This document shows, piece by piece, positions 47,298 to 55,800 of a stretch of 62,618 nucleotides of DNA. Both the position numbers and the translations under genes were made by a program. The notes under the pieces are model-generated. The model saw nothing but the letters and a program-made list of their open reading frames with translations. It was not told the DNA's origin and ran no database searches. The stretch comes from Tannerellaceae bacterium. Lineage in GTDB: Bacteria; Bacteroidota; Bacteroidia; Bacteroidales; Tannerellaceae. Position 1 is the stretch's first letter. Each line of letters starts with the position of its first letter. The stretch lies in contig JAJQFE010000005.1 of NCBI GenBank assembly GCA_021201295.1, forward strand, positions 1 to 62,618, given 5' to 3'.

Positions 47298-49446
47298 TCA
47301 GTTCATATGTAGTTTGATACCATGCAAAGACATACGATCCACAGCCTCTTTGGTCACTTTGGAATGTCCCTCGATCCGATGCACAGCATTTTTAATGTCC
47401 AACACATCATTCCAGCCCTGCACCTGCAAGTCATACAGATCCATCATGCGGGTATGAATATGTTCCACATTCACCCGCAAAGCCCCTGTCTGTCCGGCCA
47501 GCAGGTCAATGCTCTCCTGGCTGGCTTTGGCATAGGCTCCACTCAAACTGTTACTGCTACTACTTTCATCTATTTTCTGCAGGGATAGCCCGGTGATTCT
47601 CTCCATATCCTCTAAGGCCCCTAAGGTATTATGGATAATTTTCTCATATTCAGTACGCAACTCTTCTATGCCGGACCGGGTCAGCCTGCCATTCTCCGCT
47701 TTAGCTGCAAAGTCTGCATACCATTGATTCAAAGGGCCCTCCAGATGTTTCATCTGAATGGACCGGATCATCGCCTTTTTCATCATCTCTTCAAAGTTAC
47801 CGGCAAAGTCTTCTACAGAGCGATTGCCATCTAAAAAGCCTTGGGCAATACTATCCGTAATGGCACTCGCTGTGGTTCCGGTCCATGCCTGGTCCGCCTG
47901 CTCCTGGAGCTGCTCCAGCATCTCATTGATATTATCACCCTCTTCCCTGAGTTGTTTCAGCCTTTCAAACAACTCCCTGGCTGAACCTTCCATCTTGCCC
48001 TGCATATACAGCAGTTCCATGTCCTCATAGGATTTTCCCCGGAGCGACTCATATTGATCCTCTACCCTGGCTTTCCGAAACCAGGTCCCATGGGTGTATT
48101 TCTGGCCGGAAATATACTTTTCCTCTCCCAGCTTATATAGGATTTGCTGATATTCGGATTTAGCAGCCTTTTCCTGCTCTTTCAGCAATTCACCCTGGCG
48201 TTTGAAATAGGCTCCGGAAGTTTCACCCAGTGCCTTCTGGGTACGTAACTGCTCCCGGAGAAGGGCATTATACTCCATCTCTTTGATATACGTGGATGTC
48301 AGGCTTTGGCGGTATTCCTCCAGGATCTTTTTATTTTCCGCATTCCGTTTCGCAAAAGATTCTACCAGTCCTGTCACGCCACTAATGATGCTTCCCACAC
48401 CCTGAACCGGGTTCGTACCCATAACAGCAAGACCATTCGCTACTTTTCCCGATTCCCCGGCAATTTCTGCAGCAACCTCTAACGCATTTCCCAGTCCTTT
48501 ACTAAAATGGCCGCACATGTCCGCGCAATCTTTCAAGGCTTTGGAGGCCGCCTGAAAGTGGTCCGCCAGCTTAGCAAACTGGCTGGTATCTGTTCCCTCG
48601 ACCCTTTTAATCTGCTTTTCAACCTCACCAACCGCATTTTCTACCTCCTGGGATAGTTTACCCTCCTTTTTTTAAGGCGCTGACAAACTTTTTAGCCTCT
48701 TTCAAAGCGGCATTCAGTTCTTTTTCAGAGACCTCTTTCAAACTACCGAAAAGCACCTGGTAGAAATCCTCCCCTTCGATCTCCATCTTCTGCAAGGCTT
48801 CCGTATGAGCCTGCGTCCGCTTTTCCAAAGCATATGCTATACGTTCAGCCTCCTCTTCCCGGTTCGCTTCCCGGGCACGCTGCGCCGCTTTCTCCAACAA
48901 CTCTTTTTCTTGTTCAAAACTGCTTACCAGACTGGCTAAACGAGTCGCATGCGTTTGATACTGCCTTAATAAAGTGTCCAGATGTTGTTGGTTCTCCTCT
49001 TCTTTTTTAGCCTGCAAAGACCCTTCTGAATCTCCGGCGGAAAACTCCTGTTCGATAGCAGGAAGTGACCAGAGAGCCTTTGGATCTGACAGCTGCTGCT
49101 CCAGCAGGGTATTCAGCTTACTGATCTCCTCCTTAAGCCCGGCTATTTTCGTATCGATTTCTCCCTTCTGCACACCATACTCCTCCTGAGAGACAGTTCC
49201 CTCTTTAGCCACTAACTGAGCCTGCACCTGCTCTGCTTCCTTCAACAGCGTAATTAACTCCCGGAGACGGGAAAAATACTGTTCCATTTTGGTCTGTATG
49301 GCTTCATACAGATCATTCGTTTCACCAGTCAACCGGGAAAAAGTAGTATAACTTTCCTCACCGATTCCTTGTATAGCCAGCCTGGTTTTCCGAAGCTCTT
49401 CATTCAGGTTTTCAGAATAAGCATCGTATATATTCACAGTTCCCAT
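47298..49446 (-). pseudogene. Tape measure protein, frameshifted
   Basis: The first frame (MGTVNIYDAYSENLNEELRK) is helical and Gln/Glu/Lys-rich and ends at ALKKGG (stop near 48658). A T7 run on the plus strand (48667-48673), with six expected, puts the frame out by one. The other frame reads EGKLSQEVENAVGEVEKQ ... DCADMCGHFSKGLGN and runs to 47298. Rebuilt length is about 715 residues of coiled coil with glycine-rich membrane-like segments (VQGVGSIISGVTGLVESF). A 1.5 angstrom rise per residue predicts a tail of about 105 nm. As written the tail could not be built to length. Confidence 0.75.
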
Positions 49447-49457
49447 ATATTACATTA

Positions 49458-50203
49458 TTATTGATTGTAGGGGTTATGTTTATTTGTTTGACCAACCATA
49501 CCCAATAGCTGCTCCATACTGGAGATCCTGACTGCCTTCTCCCCGGATTCAGCCACATAGCGGGGTGTATCCGACAGCATCATCACCAGTGTGGCATACG
49601 GCAGGTCTAAGATTTCCCGGACACTCCAGCCCGTATCTTTGGCAATCTGGTAGATCAGTCCGAAAGGGCTATGAGAGCCTTCCATACGGCCCTTAACTCC
49701 CTTTTCATCCTGGCTCAGGTCTTCGTCCCCGGCATCGTTATCCGCATGCCCGACATGGATCTGATATAGTTTGAAAAATCGTGTACACCGGACAGGCTGG
49801 AGACCATCACCCACAGCTCTGCCATCTGGCGGGTATCTAACTGGCGGCGGAGATACCAGGCAAGCAACCGGTTCTGCCATCCCAAAGGAGTGCAATAGGG
49901 CCGGATCGCATATGCAACAATACGGCTGGCGGGAATCATACAGTCATGCACGAGTTGATGACTTTCATCGAACGTTTCCGGTTCCAGCGTAGCCGCCCGT
50001 TGCTTCATCCAGAGATACAAGCCTGAAATCTCAAAGATAGTCGCACTACTGGGTCGTTTGACCGTAAAGGTAAGCTGCCGGATTCCCAGCCACCGAAGCA
50101 AACGAGGTACCGGGACAGGTACTTTCACGCCTCTGTCGAGAAGCGTGCCGACCGTTTTTATTTCGGTCTCTATCCGCTGTTTTTCTGTTAGTTCTTTTTC
50201 CAT
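49458..50203 (-). CDS. Tail assembly chaperone in two overlapping frames (G/GT-like)
   Basis: The first frame (162 residues, MEKELTEKQRIETEIKT ... SGMRITMPGTKT) stops at 49715. A second frame, one base back, opens before this stop and continues DLSQDEKG ... EGSHSPFGLIYQIAKD ... to 49458. A -1 shift within 49718-49895 would give a 248-residue fusion. The gene lies directly upstream of the tape measure, the place of G/GT chaperones that use a programmed -1 frameshift. Shift candidates are an A5 run (49774-49778, plus strand) and a C4 run (49727-49730). A one-base deletion is the alternative, since it is the same kind of lesion as in neighbours. Confidence 0.6.
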
Positions 50204-50403
50204 ATATATTTTTTATGAGATGATTCTGCAGATAGGCAAAATAAGGAGGTGAAACAGGCAAATGCAAATGTTGTTATAAGGGTAAAAAGGATTGTTCTAA
50301 AAGATAAACCCAAGGGGTAAACGTTCCGGACCTAACTGATACGAAGTCGTTCACCCCTGCTCAACTCATCCTATCCACCTTTTCCGGATCAGGCGGATTG
50401 GCA

Positions 50404-50541
50404 ATCAGTCGTGGCCGGAAGATTTTATTAGTCTGATCACGAGTTGAAAAATAGAGCATTTACCTCCCCTCTAGAGAGGGGAATAAATACCTTGAAATTC
50501 AAACATTTAACAATATATTGAATCTTCCGACCACGACTGAT
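50404..50541. repeat. MITE-like element with 21-bp terminal inverted repeats
   Basis: Left end 50404-50424 (ATCAGTCGTGGCCGGAAGATT) pairs with right end 50521-50541, with one mismatch. The interior of about 96 bases has a perfect 16-bp palindrome (CCCCTCTAGAGAGGGG, 50466-50481) and no open frame. The size and ends suit a small non-autonomous transposon. No clear target duplication is visible. Confidence 0.65.
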
Positions 50542-50589
50542 CTCTGATCCGATTTACTATACCTTATATTTTTTTAAACGGTATAATAT

Positions 50590-50730
50590 GCTATCGGATC
50601 CGGAGGTCCTCATACCCATATAAGTTCAGATTGTAAATCCTCACGTCCAATCAATAAGCTGTTTTTTTGGACCAGCCGGATTTGCAATTCGGCTGTCAGT
50701 CGGAGATCACAGATCCCCTTCAACCCAAAT
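50590..50730. repeat. Partial copy (C) of the dispersed repeat
   Basis: It shares GATCCGGAGGTCCTCAT, CAGCCGGATTTGCAAT and GGAGATCACAGATCC with copies A and B, but is diverged and only partly collinear. It belongs to the same family. Confidence 0.45.
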
Positions 50731-50817
50731 GGAACAGGCGTCCGGTAATGAGTCACCTGGAATCCCTGCGGGATAAGGTATGCCGTTCCGTATATTTTGT
50801 ACGGAACCACTCACCAG

Positions 50818-51162
50818 CTACCGGTCACGGGTCCCATTCATCGCTTTTAGGTACTTTATGGTGGCTAAGGAGAAGGCGGTCACACCTCGTTGTTCATCGA
50901 TCCGGTCCGCACAGAATTCCAGGAAAGCCTGTTCTTCCGCTGTCAGGTCAAAGTCCTTATCCCGTTCATAACACCGCAGGTTGGTGACCTCCACCTGCGT
51001 CGTACCATCCCGGTTCTGTTCCAGGCGCAATCCTGCCTGTTCATCAGCACAGATGGTAAGTTTACGAGTAATAGAGTGAATAACCTCCATCTCTTCCACA
51101 GTCCCCCTGGACGGGAAAAAGCCATGCAACAGAATGACTCTGTCCACAATAGAAAGTTTCAT
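50818..51162 (-). CDS. Hypothetical protein in the tail locus
   Basis: A 114-residue cytoplasmic protein, MKLSIVDRVILLHGFFP and then an alpha/beta region (EEMEVIHSITRKLTI, LTAEEQAFLEFCADRID). No motif is recognised. It lies between the LamG genes and the chaperone and is transcribed leftward with them. The neighbourhood suggests a tail assembly or structural role, but this is not supported by sequence. Confidence 0.6.
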   Translation of the reverse strand: MKLSIVDRVILLHGFFPSRGTVEEMEVIHSITRKLTICADEQAGLRLEQNRDGTTQVEVTNLRCYERDKDFDLTAEEQAFLEFCADRIDEQRGVTAFSLATIKYLKAMNGTRDR

Positions 51163-51182
51163 ACATTTATTATTTAAAAAAG

Positions 51183-52076
51183 TTAGACTTCATCATATGT
51201 AGCCATGTAATTACTATAATCTCCCTCCACTTCGTCAAAGATCCTTCCGCCGGCAATACACATATCGCTCATATCCATGTAGAGCCTGGCAGAGGTATAT
51301 AAACCGGCATAACGCATCCTGATCATTCGTATATTGGAAAACTGTTCATCGGTCAACACATGCGTTTTATCCAATTTTCCGTTTATCCAAAACCTGAGTT
51401 GCTTCTGACAATCCAGGAAAACACGGGCATGAAGCCATTGATTCAGGCTTTGATTAGCAAAAGAGAAGGTATTAGTAGAAGCAGAGGCTACTGTTCGCCT
51501 GTTATTATAAAAATACACATAACAGGTAGCATCCAATTCTGTATTCCAATCAGTCCGGATAGTCTGAATCAAACCTGGCGTACTATTACTGGAATAATCT
51601 GCGACCCTGAAATTATTCTCCATATTTTCCTGAGAGTGGACTGAGATACCATTTAATTCAATATAGTACCAGCCACGGTTTGCCTGCCGGCAACGGGATC
51701 TCCAGCACATATCTATGGAGCCATACTTATCCAACAGACTCCCTACTGTAACTTCCTGTCCCATATCCACCAACCAATCTGAATGATAGTAAGGTCCGAA
51801 CCCATTAGGAACTACATGGGAGAGATCAGCATTAGTTACCTGGTAGTACGCATAGTTATGAGGAACATTCGTATCTGCGGAGGTAGAAATCCAGGCGATA
51901 TTTTTATGCCTGATCATCATAGGCACGCCATCCGTTGTACTCATATGGATAACATTTCCTAACTTATCTGTTCCCGTCGTAGCATTCTGGGCGGCATAGA
52001 TTTCGTCTGCGGAAACATACACCAGCAGCCCCTTCTGATGGAACTGTTTTTCTTTTCTTTTCGCTCTTGCTCGCAT
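51183..52076 (-). CDS. LamG/concanavalin-like protein 3
   Basis: A 297-residue protein with a basic N-terminus (MRARAKRKEKQFHQ). The body has the beta-sandwich pattern of LamG domains: DATCYVYFYNNRRTV, ANQSLNQWLHARVFLD, KQLRFWINGKLDKTHVL. No signal peptide is seen. It is the third of three tandem leftward genes with the same N-terminal type and similar fold. LamG domains bind sugars, which suits decoration of a tail or a surface-bound fibre. Role is inferred. Confidence 0.6.
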   Translation of the reverse strand: MRARAKRKEKQFHQKGLLVYVSADEIYAAQNATTGTDKLGNVIHMSTTDGVPMMIRHKNIAWISTSADTNVPHNYAYYQVTNADLSHVVPNGFGPYYHSDWLVDMGQEVTVGSLLDKYGSIDMCWRSRCRQANRGWYYIELNGISVHSQENMENNFRVADYSSNSTPGLIQTIRTDWNTELDATCYVYFYNNRRTVASASTNTFSFANQSLNQWLHARVFLDCQKQLRFWINGKLDKTHVLTDEQFSNIRMIRMRYAGLYTSARLYMDMSDMCIAGGRIFDEVEGDYSNYMATYDEV

Positions 52077-52150
52077 GGTTTATTAGTTTTATTATATAGA
52101 TTTTTAGTTTATGCCAGCACCCCAGCACCCTACATTCATTTCCTGCTGTT

Positions 52151-52819
52151 TTACACAACATACGGAGTGGCCGGAGGAGTAAAATCAGCGGCATACAAAG
52201 CACTCAGAGTAAACCTTAATTCGTCGATTATACAACTCTGGTTGGCACAGGCATAAAGGACTGAATTCGTACTATGGGACACAGGAATAGAAAAACTACC
52301 GGAAATCCAGGTTAATTTCCCATCAATAAAGATCCCGAATACATTATTTGAGGTACCAACGAAAGCAAAATGGTGGAAATTATTATCCACAGGAAGAATA
52401 CCCATATGGGTAGTTGTAGCTTCACTCCAGCCGGTTTGAGTAGAATTCCCTATTAATAACGTAACATCGCCCGCAGCATCATGGGCAAAATTCACTCCAA
52501 CCTGGCACTGAGACAAGGTAGAAGGGATACTCTCTTTCATATTAATTCTCAGCCCTACATCTTTATCAGTAGCACCGAACATCCGTACCCAGCATTCTAT
52601 CGTAAAATTTTTCCGGTACACATCTGCCTGGTTGGCAGTATGGATATAGGCTACTCCTCCGGAAAGACCGTTAGAAAATTTACCACTGCTTACAGCCGCA
52701 CCATTATAATAACTAACCGAATTTCCACAGGCATCCATAGAAGAAAGCGTATCAAAAGAGTGCAAAGCCACACAATCCACCCGAGAATTCCGGGTTTTAT
52801 TTAAAGAACGTTTTCGCAT
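52151..52819 (-). CDS. LamG/concanavalin-like protein 2
   Basis: A 222-residue protein with basic start MRKRSLNKTRNSRVD and a LamG-type body: NFTIECWVRMFGATDKDVG, FHHFAFVGTSNNVFGIFIDG, and the end ELRFTLSALYAADFTPPATPYVV. The phrase 'FHHFAF... IDGK' is the common LamG core. It is a paralogue of its two neighbours, spaced 75 and 10 bases from them. Confidence 0.65.
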   Translation of the reverse strand: MRKRSLNKTRNSRVDCVALHSFDTLSSMDACGNSVSYYNGAAVSSGKFSNGLSGGVAYIHTANQADVYRKNFTIECWVRMFGATDKDVGLRINMKESIPSTLSQCQVGVNFAHDAAGDVTLLIGNSTQTGWSEATTTHMGILPVDNNFHHFAFVGTSNNVFGIFIDGKLTWISGSFSIPVSHSTNSVLYACANQSCIIDELRFTLSALYAADFTPPATPYVV

Positions 52820-52828
52820 AACAAATAA

Positions 52829-53548
52829 TTATTTTTTATAGTAGTCATACATTTCCCAGGGAGGGGTGAAATTAGCAGTCCATAAGGAACCATTATAGAG
52901 TAACAGATCGTTCAGATAAGCATAGCAACTATAGGATATAAGCAGTCCATAAAATCCCAGATAATCCAATTTGGCCAGAGATAAATTTAAACTCTGTGTG
53001 CCATTAAGATAATAATATAACTGGCCTCCCCTCCATACGAAAGCATGATGATTCCAGGTATTTACCGGCCCTGACAGAAGATTGTTATAATATACTGCCG
53101 CATTGGAATTAAAAGGATTTTTATAGGCGATATACATATTTCGGGAAGTGGCAGTCATTTGTTTGATAGCCAGCGCCAGAGCAGTACCTGCTCCTGTATC
53201 CCCAATCTGGTTAAACCGTACAGCTATTCCTCCCATTTCCTGCGCTTCCGTAAATTTATTCCAGAAAGCCAGTGTAAGTCCCTCCGGGAAACAGGTAGAA
53301 TTAATATAATACAAGACATCTTTCTGATAAATGAATTCCCTGGGACGAAATTGAGCATCACTATGGGTAATGGATTTATGTCCAATCACACCTTCATCCA
53401 CCATAGAAAACTCTTCTATAGTATTGCCTGGATAGGAGATAGTATTACCCACCCGGTCTTTATACCGGAAATCATCAAACACTTCATACACAAGAAACCG
53501 GGGATCAGTCTCCCGTTCTATACTTTTTTCTTTTCTTCTTCTCATCAT
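52829..53548 (-). CDS. LamG/concanavalin-like protein 1
   Basis: A 239-residue protein with basic start MMRRRKEKSIERETD and a LamG body: GLTLAFWNKFTEAQEMGG, TWNHHAFVWRGGQLYYYLNG, and end LYNGSLWTANFTPPWEMYDYYKK. The ending '...TANFTPP' matches its neighbour's '...AADFTPP', so the three are a tandem expansion. The dispersed repeat (53584-53815) lies just upstream, and another repeat block lies at the far end of the trio. Confidence 0.65.
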   Translation of the reverse strand: MMRRRKEKSIERETDPRFLVYEVFDDFRYKDRVGNTISYPGNTIEEFSMVDEGVIGHKSITHSDAQFRPREFIYQKDVLYYINSTCFPEGLTLAFWNKFTEAQEMGGIAVRFNQIGDTGAGTALALAIKQMTATSRNMYIAYKNPFNSNAAVYYNNLLSGPVNTWNHHAFVWRGGQLYYYLNGTQSLNLSLAKLDYLGFYGLLISYSCYAYLNDLLLYNGSLWTANFTPPWEMYDYYKK

Positions 53549-53583
53549 GTTATATATTTAGTTTAAAAAACAGATTACAAAAA

Positions 53584-53815
53584 TCAATGAATAGACCAGC
53601 CGGATTTGGCTAAGGCCGATCTTTGATTGCAATCCGGCTGCACCGGAGATGAGGATCTCCGGATCCGGAAAGCATCCCATACCGCTTTTAATAAGGAAAC
53701 AGGTAACAGGAGCGGATGATAGATCCGTATACCTGATAAACGGGGATTGCAAATCCCCTTAGACCCAATTGCAATCAAAGATCGGCCTCAGGCCAAATCC
53801 CCTTAGACCAAAAAT
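53584..53815. repeat. Dispersed intergenic repeat, copy B
   Basis: Inverse of copy A (29925-30170). It has ACAGGTAACAGGAGCGGATG, ATGAGGATCTCCGGATCCGG, GATTGCAATCCGGCTGCACC and CCGATCTTTGATTGCAATC, and a palindromic GGATTGCAAATCC. It lies between the LamG trio and the 54319 gene. Because it is inverted relative to copy A, recombination could flip the 23.6 kb between them. Confidence 0.7.
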
Positions 53816-53839
53816 TATCTCTCTGCATTCATCTGCCTG

Positions 53840-54319
53840 CTATCCCGGTTGTACCATTCCGGAGATGACGTAGAAAGGGTCGTAGCGGGAAACCCGGATC
53901 TCACAGATCCTGTCGGGGGGAATCTCGATGCTGTCTCCGGACAGGCTCCGGTGATAGGCGTCGGCCGGAAGGGGTTGCCGGATCGTTCCGGAGGAAATGT
54001 TGTGCAGGTAGACCACCTGTTCAGAGGCTAACCGGGAGAGATCCAGCTGCAGGTGCACCGCTTCCCGGATCGCTACGGTGCGTACCCCTTCCGTCTCTTC
54101 GTTTAAGGAAAGACAGAAACCGGACAAGGTTGTATGGGCATAGTCCTTTGTAGCGGACAGCCATGCTTCCAGGTCATCAAAACTGACTAACCCGTGTCCC
54201 CGGTAGGTCGGGCGTTTGAGGAAGTCCGTATCCTCCTCGAAGACATTGTTTTTCTTTAATTGGGCTGTTGGCTGGGAGGATAGTACGTGCAAAGGTGTGA
54301 TGGATGGTTGTTGTTTCAT
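53840..54319 (-). CDS. Hypothetical protein in the tail locus
   Basis: A 159-residue protein. Start MKQQPSITPLHVLSSQPTAQ, then RGHGLVSFDDLEAWLSATKDY and EQVVYLHNISSGTIRQPLPAD, ending in a beta-rich part (ICEIRVSRYDPFYVISGMVQPG). I do not recognise a family. It lies between HU-like regulators and the LamG genes. A hairpin (54337-54395) lies in its leader, so expression may be controlled at RNA level. Size and content suit a structural tail component or a small assembly factor. Confidence 0.6.
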   Translation of the reverse strand: MKQQPSITPLHVLSSQPTAQLKKNNVFEEDTDFLKRPTYRGHGLVSFDDLEAWLSATKDYAHTTLSGFCLSLNEETEGVRTVAIREAVHLQLDLSRLASEQVVYLHNISSGTIRQPLPADAYHRSLSGDSIEIPPDRICEIRVSRYDPFYVISGMVQPG

Positions 54320-54336
54320 ACCGATGATGTTTTAGC

Positions 54337-54395
54337 AGGAAAACCGGTTCTCCCTGAACGCATAACGCAGCGGGGCGGATATCTCCGGTTTTCCT
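54337..54395. promoter_or_regulatory. Leader hairpin before the 54319 gene
   Basis: AGGAAAACCGG (54337-54347) pairs perfectly with CCGGTTTTCCT (54385-54395) around a 37-base loop. It sits in the 5' leader of the leftward gene, 18 bases before its ATG. On the plus strand a T-run follows, so it may also be a terminator. Confidence 0.5.
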
Positions 54396-54462
54396 GAGGA
54401 TTTTTGTTAGTAAGCTTACCATTAAATTTGTTTATATTCCTGAAAAACAGGAACTTTACCTT

Positions 54463-54670
54463 CTACTTATACCGCTCCGTTTTCTTCTTTAATTCCCGCT
54501 TGGCGGGATAGGCGAGATAGCGGTTGAAGGTGGAATAGGAAATGTGATAACGCTGATGGATTTCAGTTTCATATATATGCTTCTGGCTGCTGCCTGATTT
54601 CTTTTTTTTCAAGCACGAGATTTTGTATCTCTACCATTTTGAGCAGTATATTCTTATTGTTATATGCCAT
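54463..54670 (-). pseudogene. Small phage protein, frameshifted in a T8 run
   Basis: From ATG 54668-54670: MAYNNKNILLKMVEIQNLVL, then a T8 run (54602-54609, plus strand) where seven would keep the frame. The other frame gives KKSGSSQKHIYETEIHQRYH, then HISYSTFNRYLAYPAKREL and stop at 54463. The reconstructed 68-residue protein has the layout of small helix-turn-helix-like proteins common in Bacteroidales phage regions. The HTH role is a guess. Confidence 0.6.
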
Positions 54671-54915
54671 AAGTTTTCTGAGATTTTAAAATGGATAATT
54701 TATTGTTGTTTTCAAAAAGATCCGGCTGGATGAACAGGTGTTCCGGTGGCTTTTTCCTGTTCCTGACCAACATACGTTACTTTCCGGTAGTTACCGGCTG
54801 TACACCTTCATTGGGGGTAACCTCCCGAAAAAGCGTAGGTATATTTGTGACTGCATACCGGATGCAAAGAGTATAAACCTTACGGAGGCATGTCCTCCGG
54901 CTTAATTTTTAATAT

Positions 54916-55353
54916 ATGGGACAGAAATACAGAATTGTTAAAAGACGCAACTTAGGAAAAGATGCGGAAGATATATCACACAAGTTCTATGCTCAGCCGA
55001 TCAGTAACGGCACCGTGGCTTTTGATGAACTTTGCAGTGATATCAGTGAATATTGTACGATGACCTCTGCGGACGTAAAGGCCGTGCTGGACCGCCTGAA
55101 CTTCGTGTTGGACAAGCACCTGAAGGCCGGCCGGATCATCCAGATGGGTGAAGTGGGTAACTTCCGGCTGAGCTTCGGTTCTTCCGGTTCGGAGACGGAG
55201 GAGGAATTCCATACCTCCCAGATCCGTAAACCGAAGGTCACGTTCACACCGGGTAAGCTGTTGCAGCAAACCCGTACCCAGATCAGTTACCAGCGTGATC
55301 ATCCAGTAGTAGTCACCGTAACAGAGGAGTGCGACCTGCCGCACGCACTCTGA
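54916..55353 (+). CDS. HU-like DNA-binding protein
   Basis: A 145-residue protein of the Bacteroidota HU-like family: KYRIVKRRNLGKDAEDISHKFY, the central helix pair FDELCSDISEYCTMTSADVKA, and the DNA arm region MGEVGNFRLSFGSSG followed by a second beta arm. Members bind and bend DNA and are often found at phage or integrative elements. It is divergent from the tail operon, with a possible promoter between 54671 and 54916. The DUF4248 gene is about 150 bases downstream. Confidence 0.8.
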   Translation: MGQKYRIVKRRNLGKDAEDISHKFYAQPISNGTVAFDELCSDISEYCTMTSADVKAVLDRLNFVLDKHLKAGRIIQMGEVGNFRLSFGSSGSETEEEFHTSQIRKPKVTFTPGKLLQQTRTQISYQRDHPVVVTVTEECDLPHAL

Positions 55354-55381
55354 TCCATAGCTGCCGGCCGTTGGCGGAAAC

Positions 55382-55412
55382 GGGTGCACCCATGGACAAA
55401 AAAGGGTGCACC
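55382..55412. repeat. Two GGGTGCACC repeats spaced 22 bases apart
   Basis: GGGTGCACC occurs at 55382-55390 and 55404-55412, with a 22-base period. The inner GGTGCACC is itself a palindrome. The same motif occurs in the phased block near the tRNAs (about 30198-30206). A T-run follows, so the second copy also resembles a terminator end. Confidence 0.5.
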
Positions 55413-55506
55413 TTTTTTTCCAATCGCCTGGCAGTGGTTAGCCACCAGGTCTTCCGGATCTTCCGGAGCCTGTTTGCTGGCCGGAGGAATCAACACCTGT
55501 TGAAAG

Positions 55507-55722
55507 ATGACAGCATTTTGTATCAGAACCTACTCGATACAGGAATTAGGCATCCTGTATTTCAGGCATAATACCCCTGAATCTGCGAGTGCCCATCTCA
55601 GGAGATGGATGCTCCAGCCTCAACTCTATGAAAAACTGGCCGCTGCCGGCTACCGCCGGGGCCAGAAGATCATCACTCCCCGACAGGTCCGGATCATTGT
55701 GGACCACGTTAGGAAACCTTAA
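55507..55722 (+). CDS. DUF4248 family protein
   Basis: A 71-residue protein with the DUF4248 pattern: FCIRTYSIQELGILYF, TPESASAHLRRWM, LYEKLAAAGYRRGQKIITPRQV and the end IIVDHVRKP. Members are small DNA-binding-like proteins that accompany HU-like proteins in Bacteroidales mobile regions. It is read rightward and ends in a strong terminator shared with the converging helicase gene. The ATG at 55507 is the natural start. Confidence 0.8.
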   Translation: MTAFCIRTYSIQELGILYFRHNTPESASAHLRRWMLQPQLYEKLAAAGYRRGQKIITPRQVRIIVDHVRKP

Positions 55723-55729
55723 CTGCCTG

Positions 55730-55793
55730 ACGGGAGACGAAAGAGCCTAAGGACGGGCTGTTCTGTTTGCTTCTTTTCGTCTCCCGTTTTTTG
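55730..55793. terminator. Strong bidirectional terminator
   Basis: ACGGGAGACGAAA (55730-55742) pairs with TTTCGTCTCCCGT (55775-55787), a 13-bp perfect stem, and TTTTTTG follows. It serves both the DUF4248 gene and the converging helicase gene. Confidence 0.85.
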
Positions 55794-55800
55794 TATCTGC

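Larger units (their letters stand above)
50204..50817. other. Intergenic stretch with repeat-derived sequence
   Basis: About 600 bases without a gene. It holds a MITE-like element (50404-50541) and, from about 50590 to 50730, sequence related to the dispersed repeat: GGATCCGGAGGTCCTCAT, CCAGCCGGATTTGCAAT and GGAGATCACAGATCCCC. I see no promoter with certainty. Confidence 0.5.
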
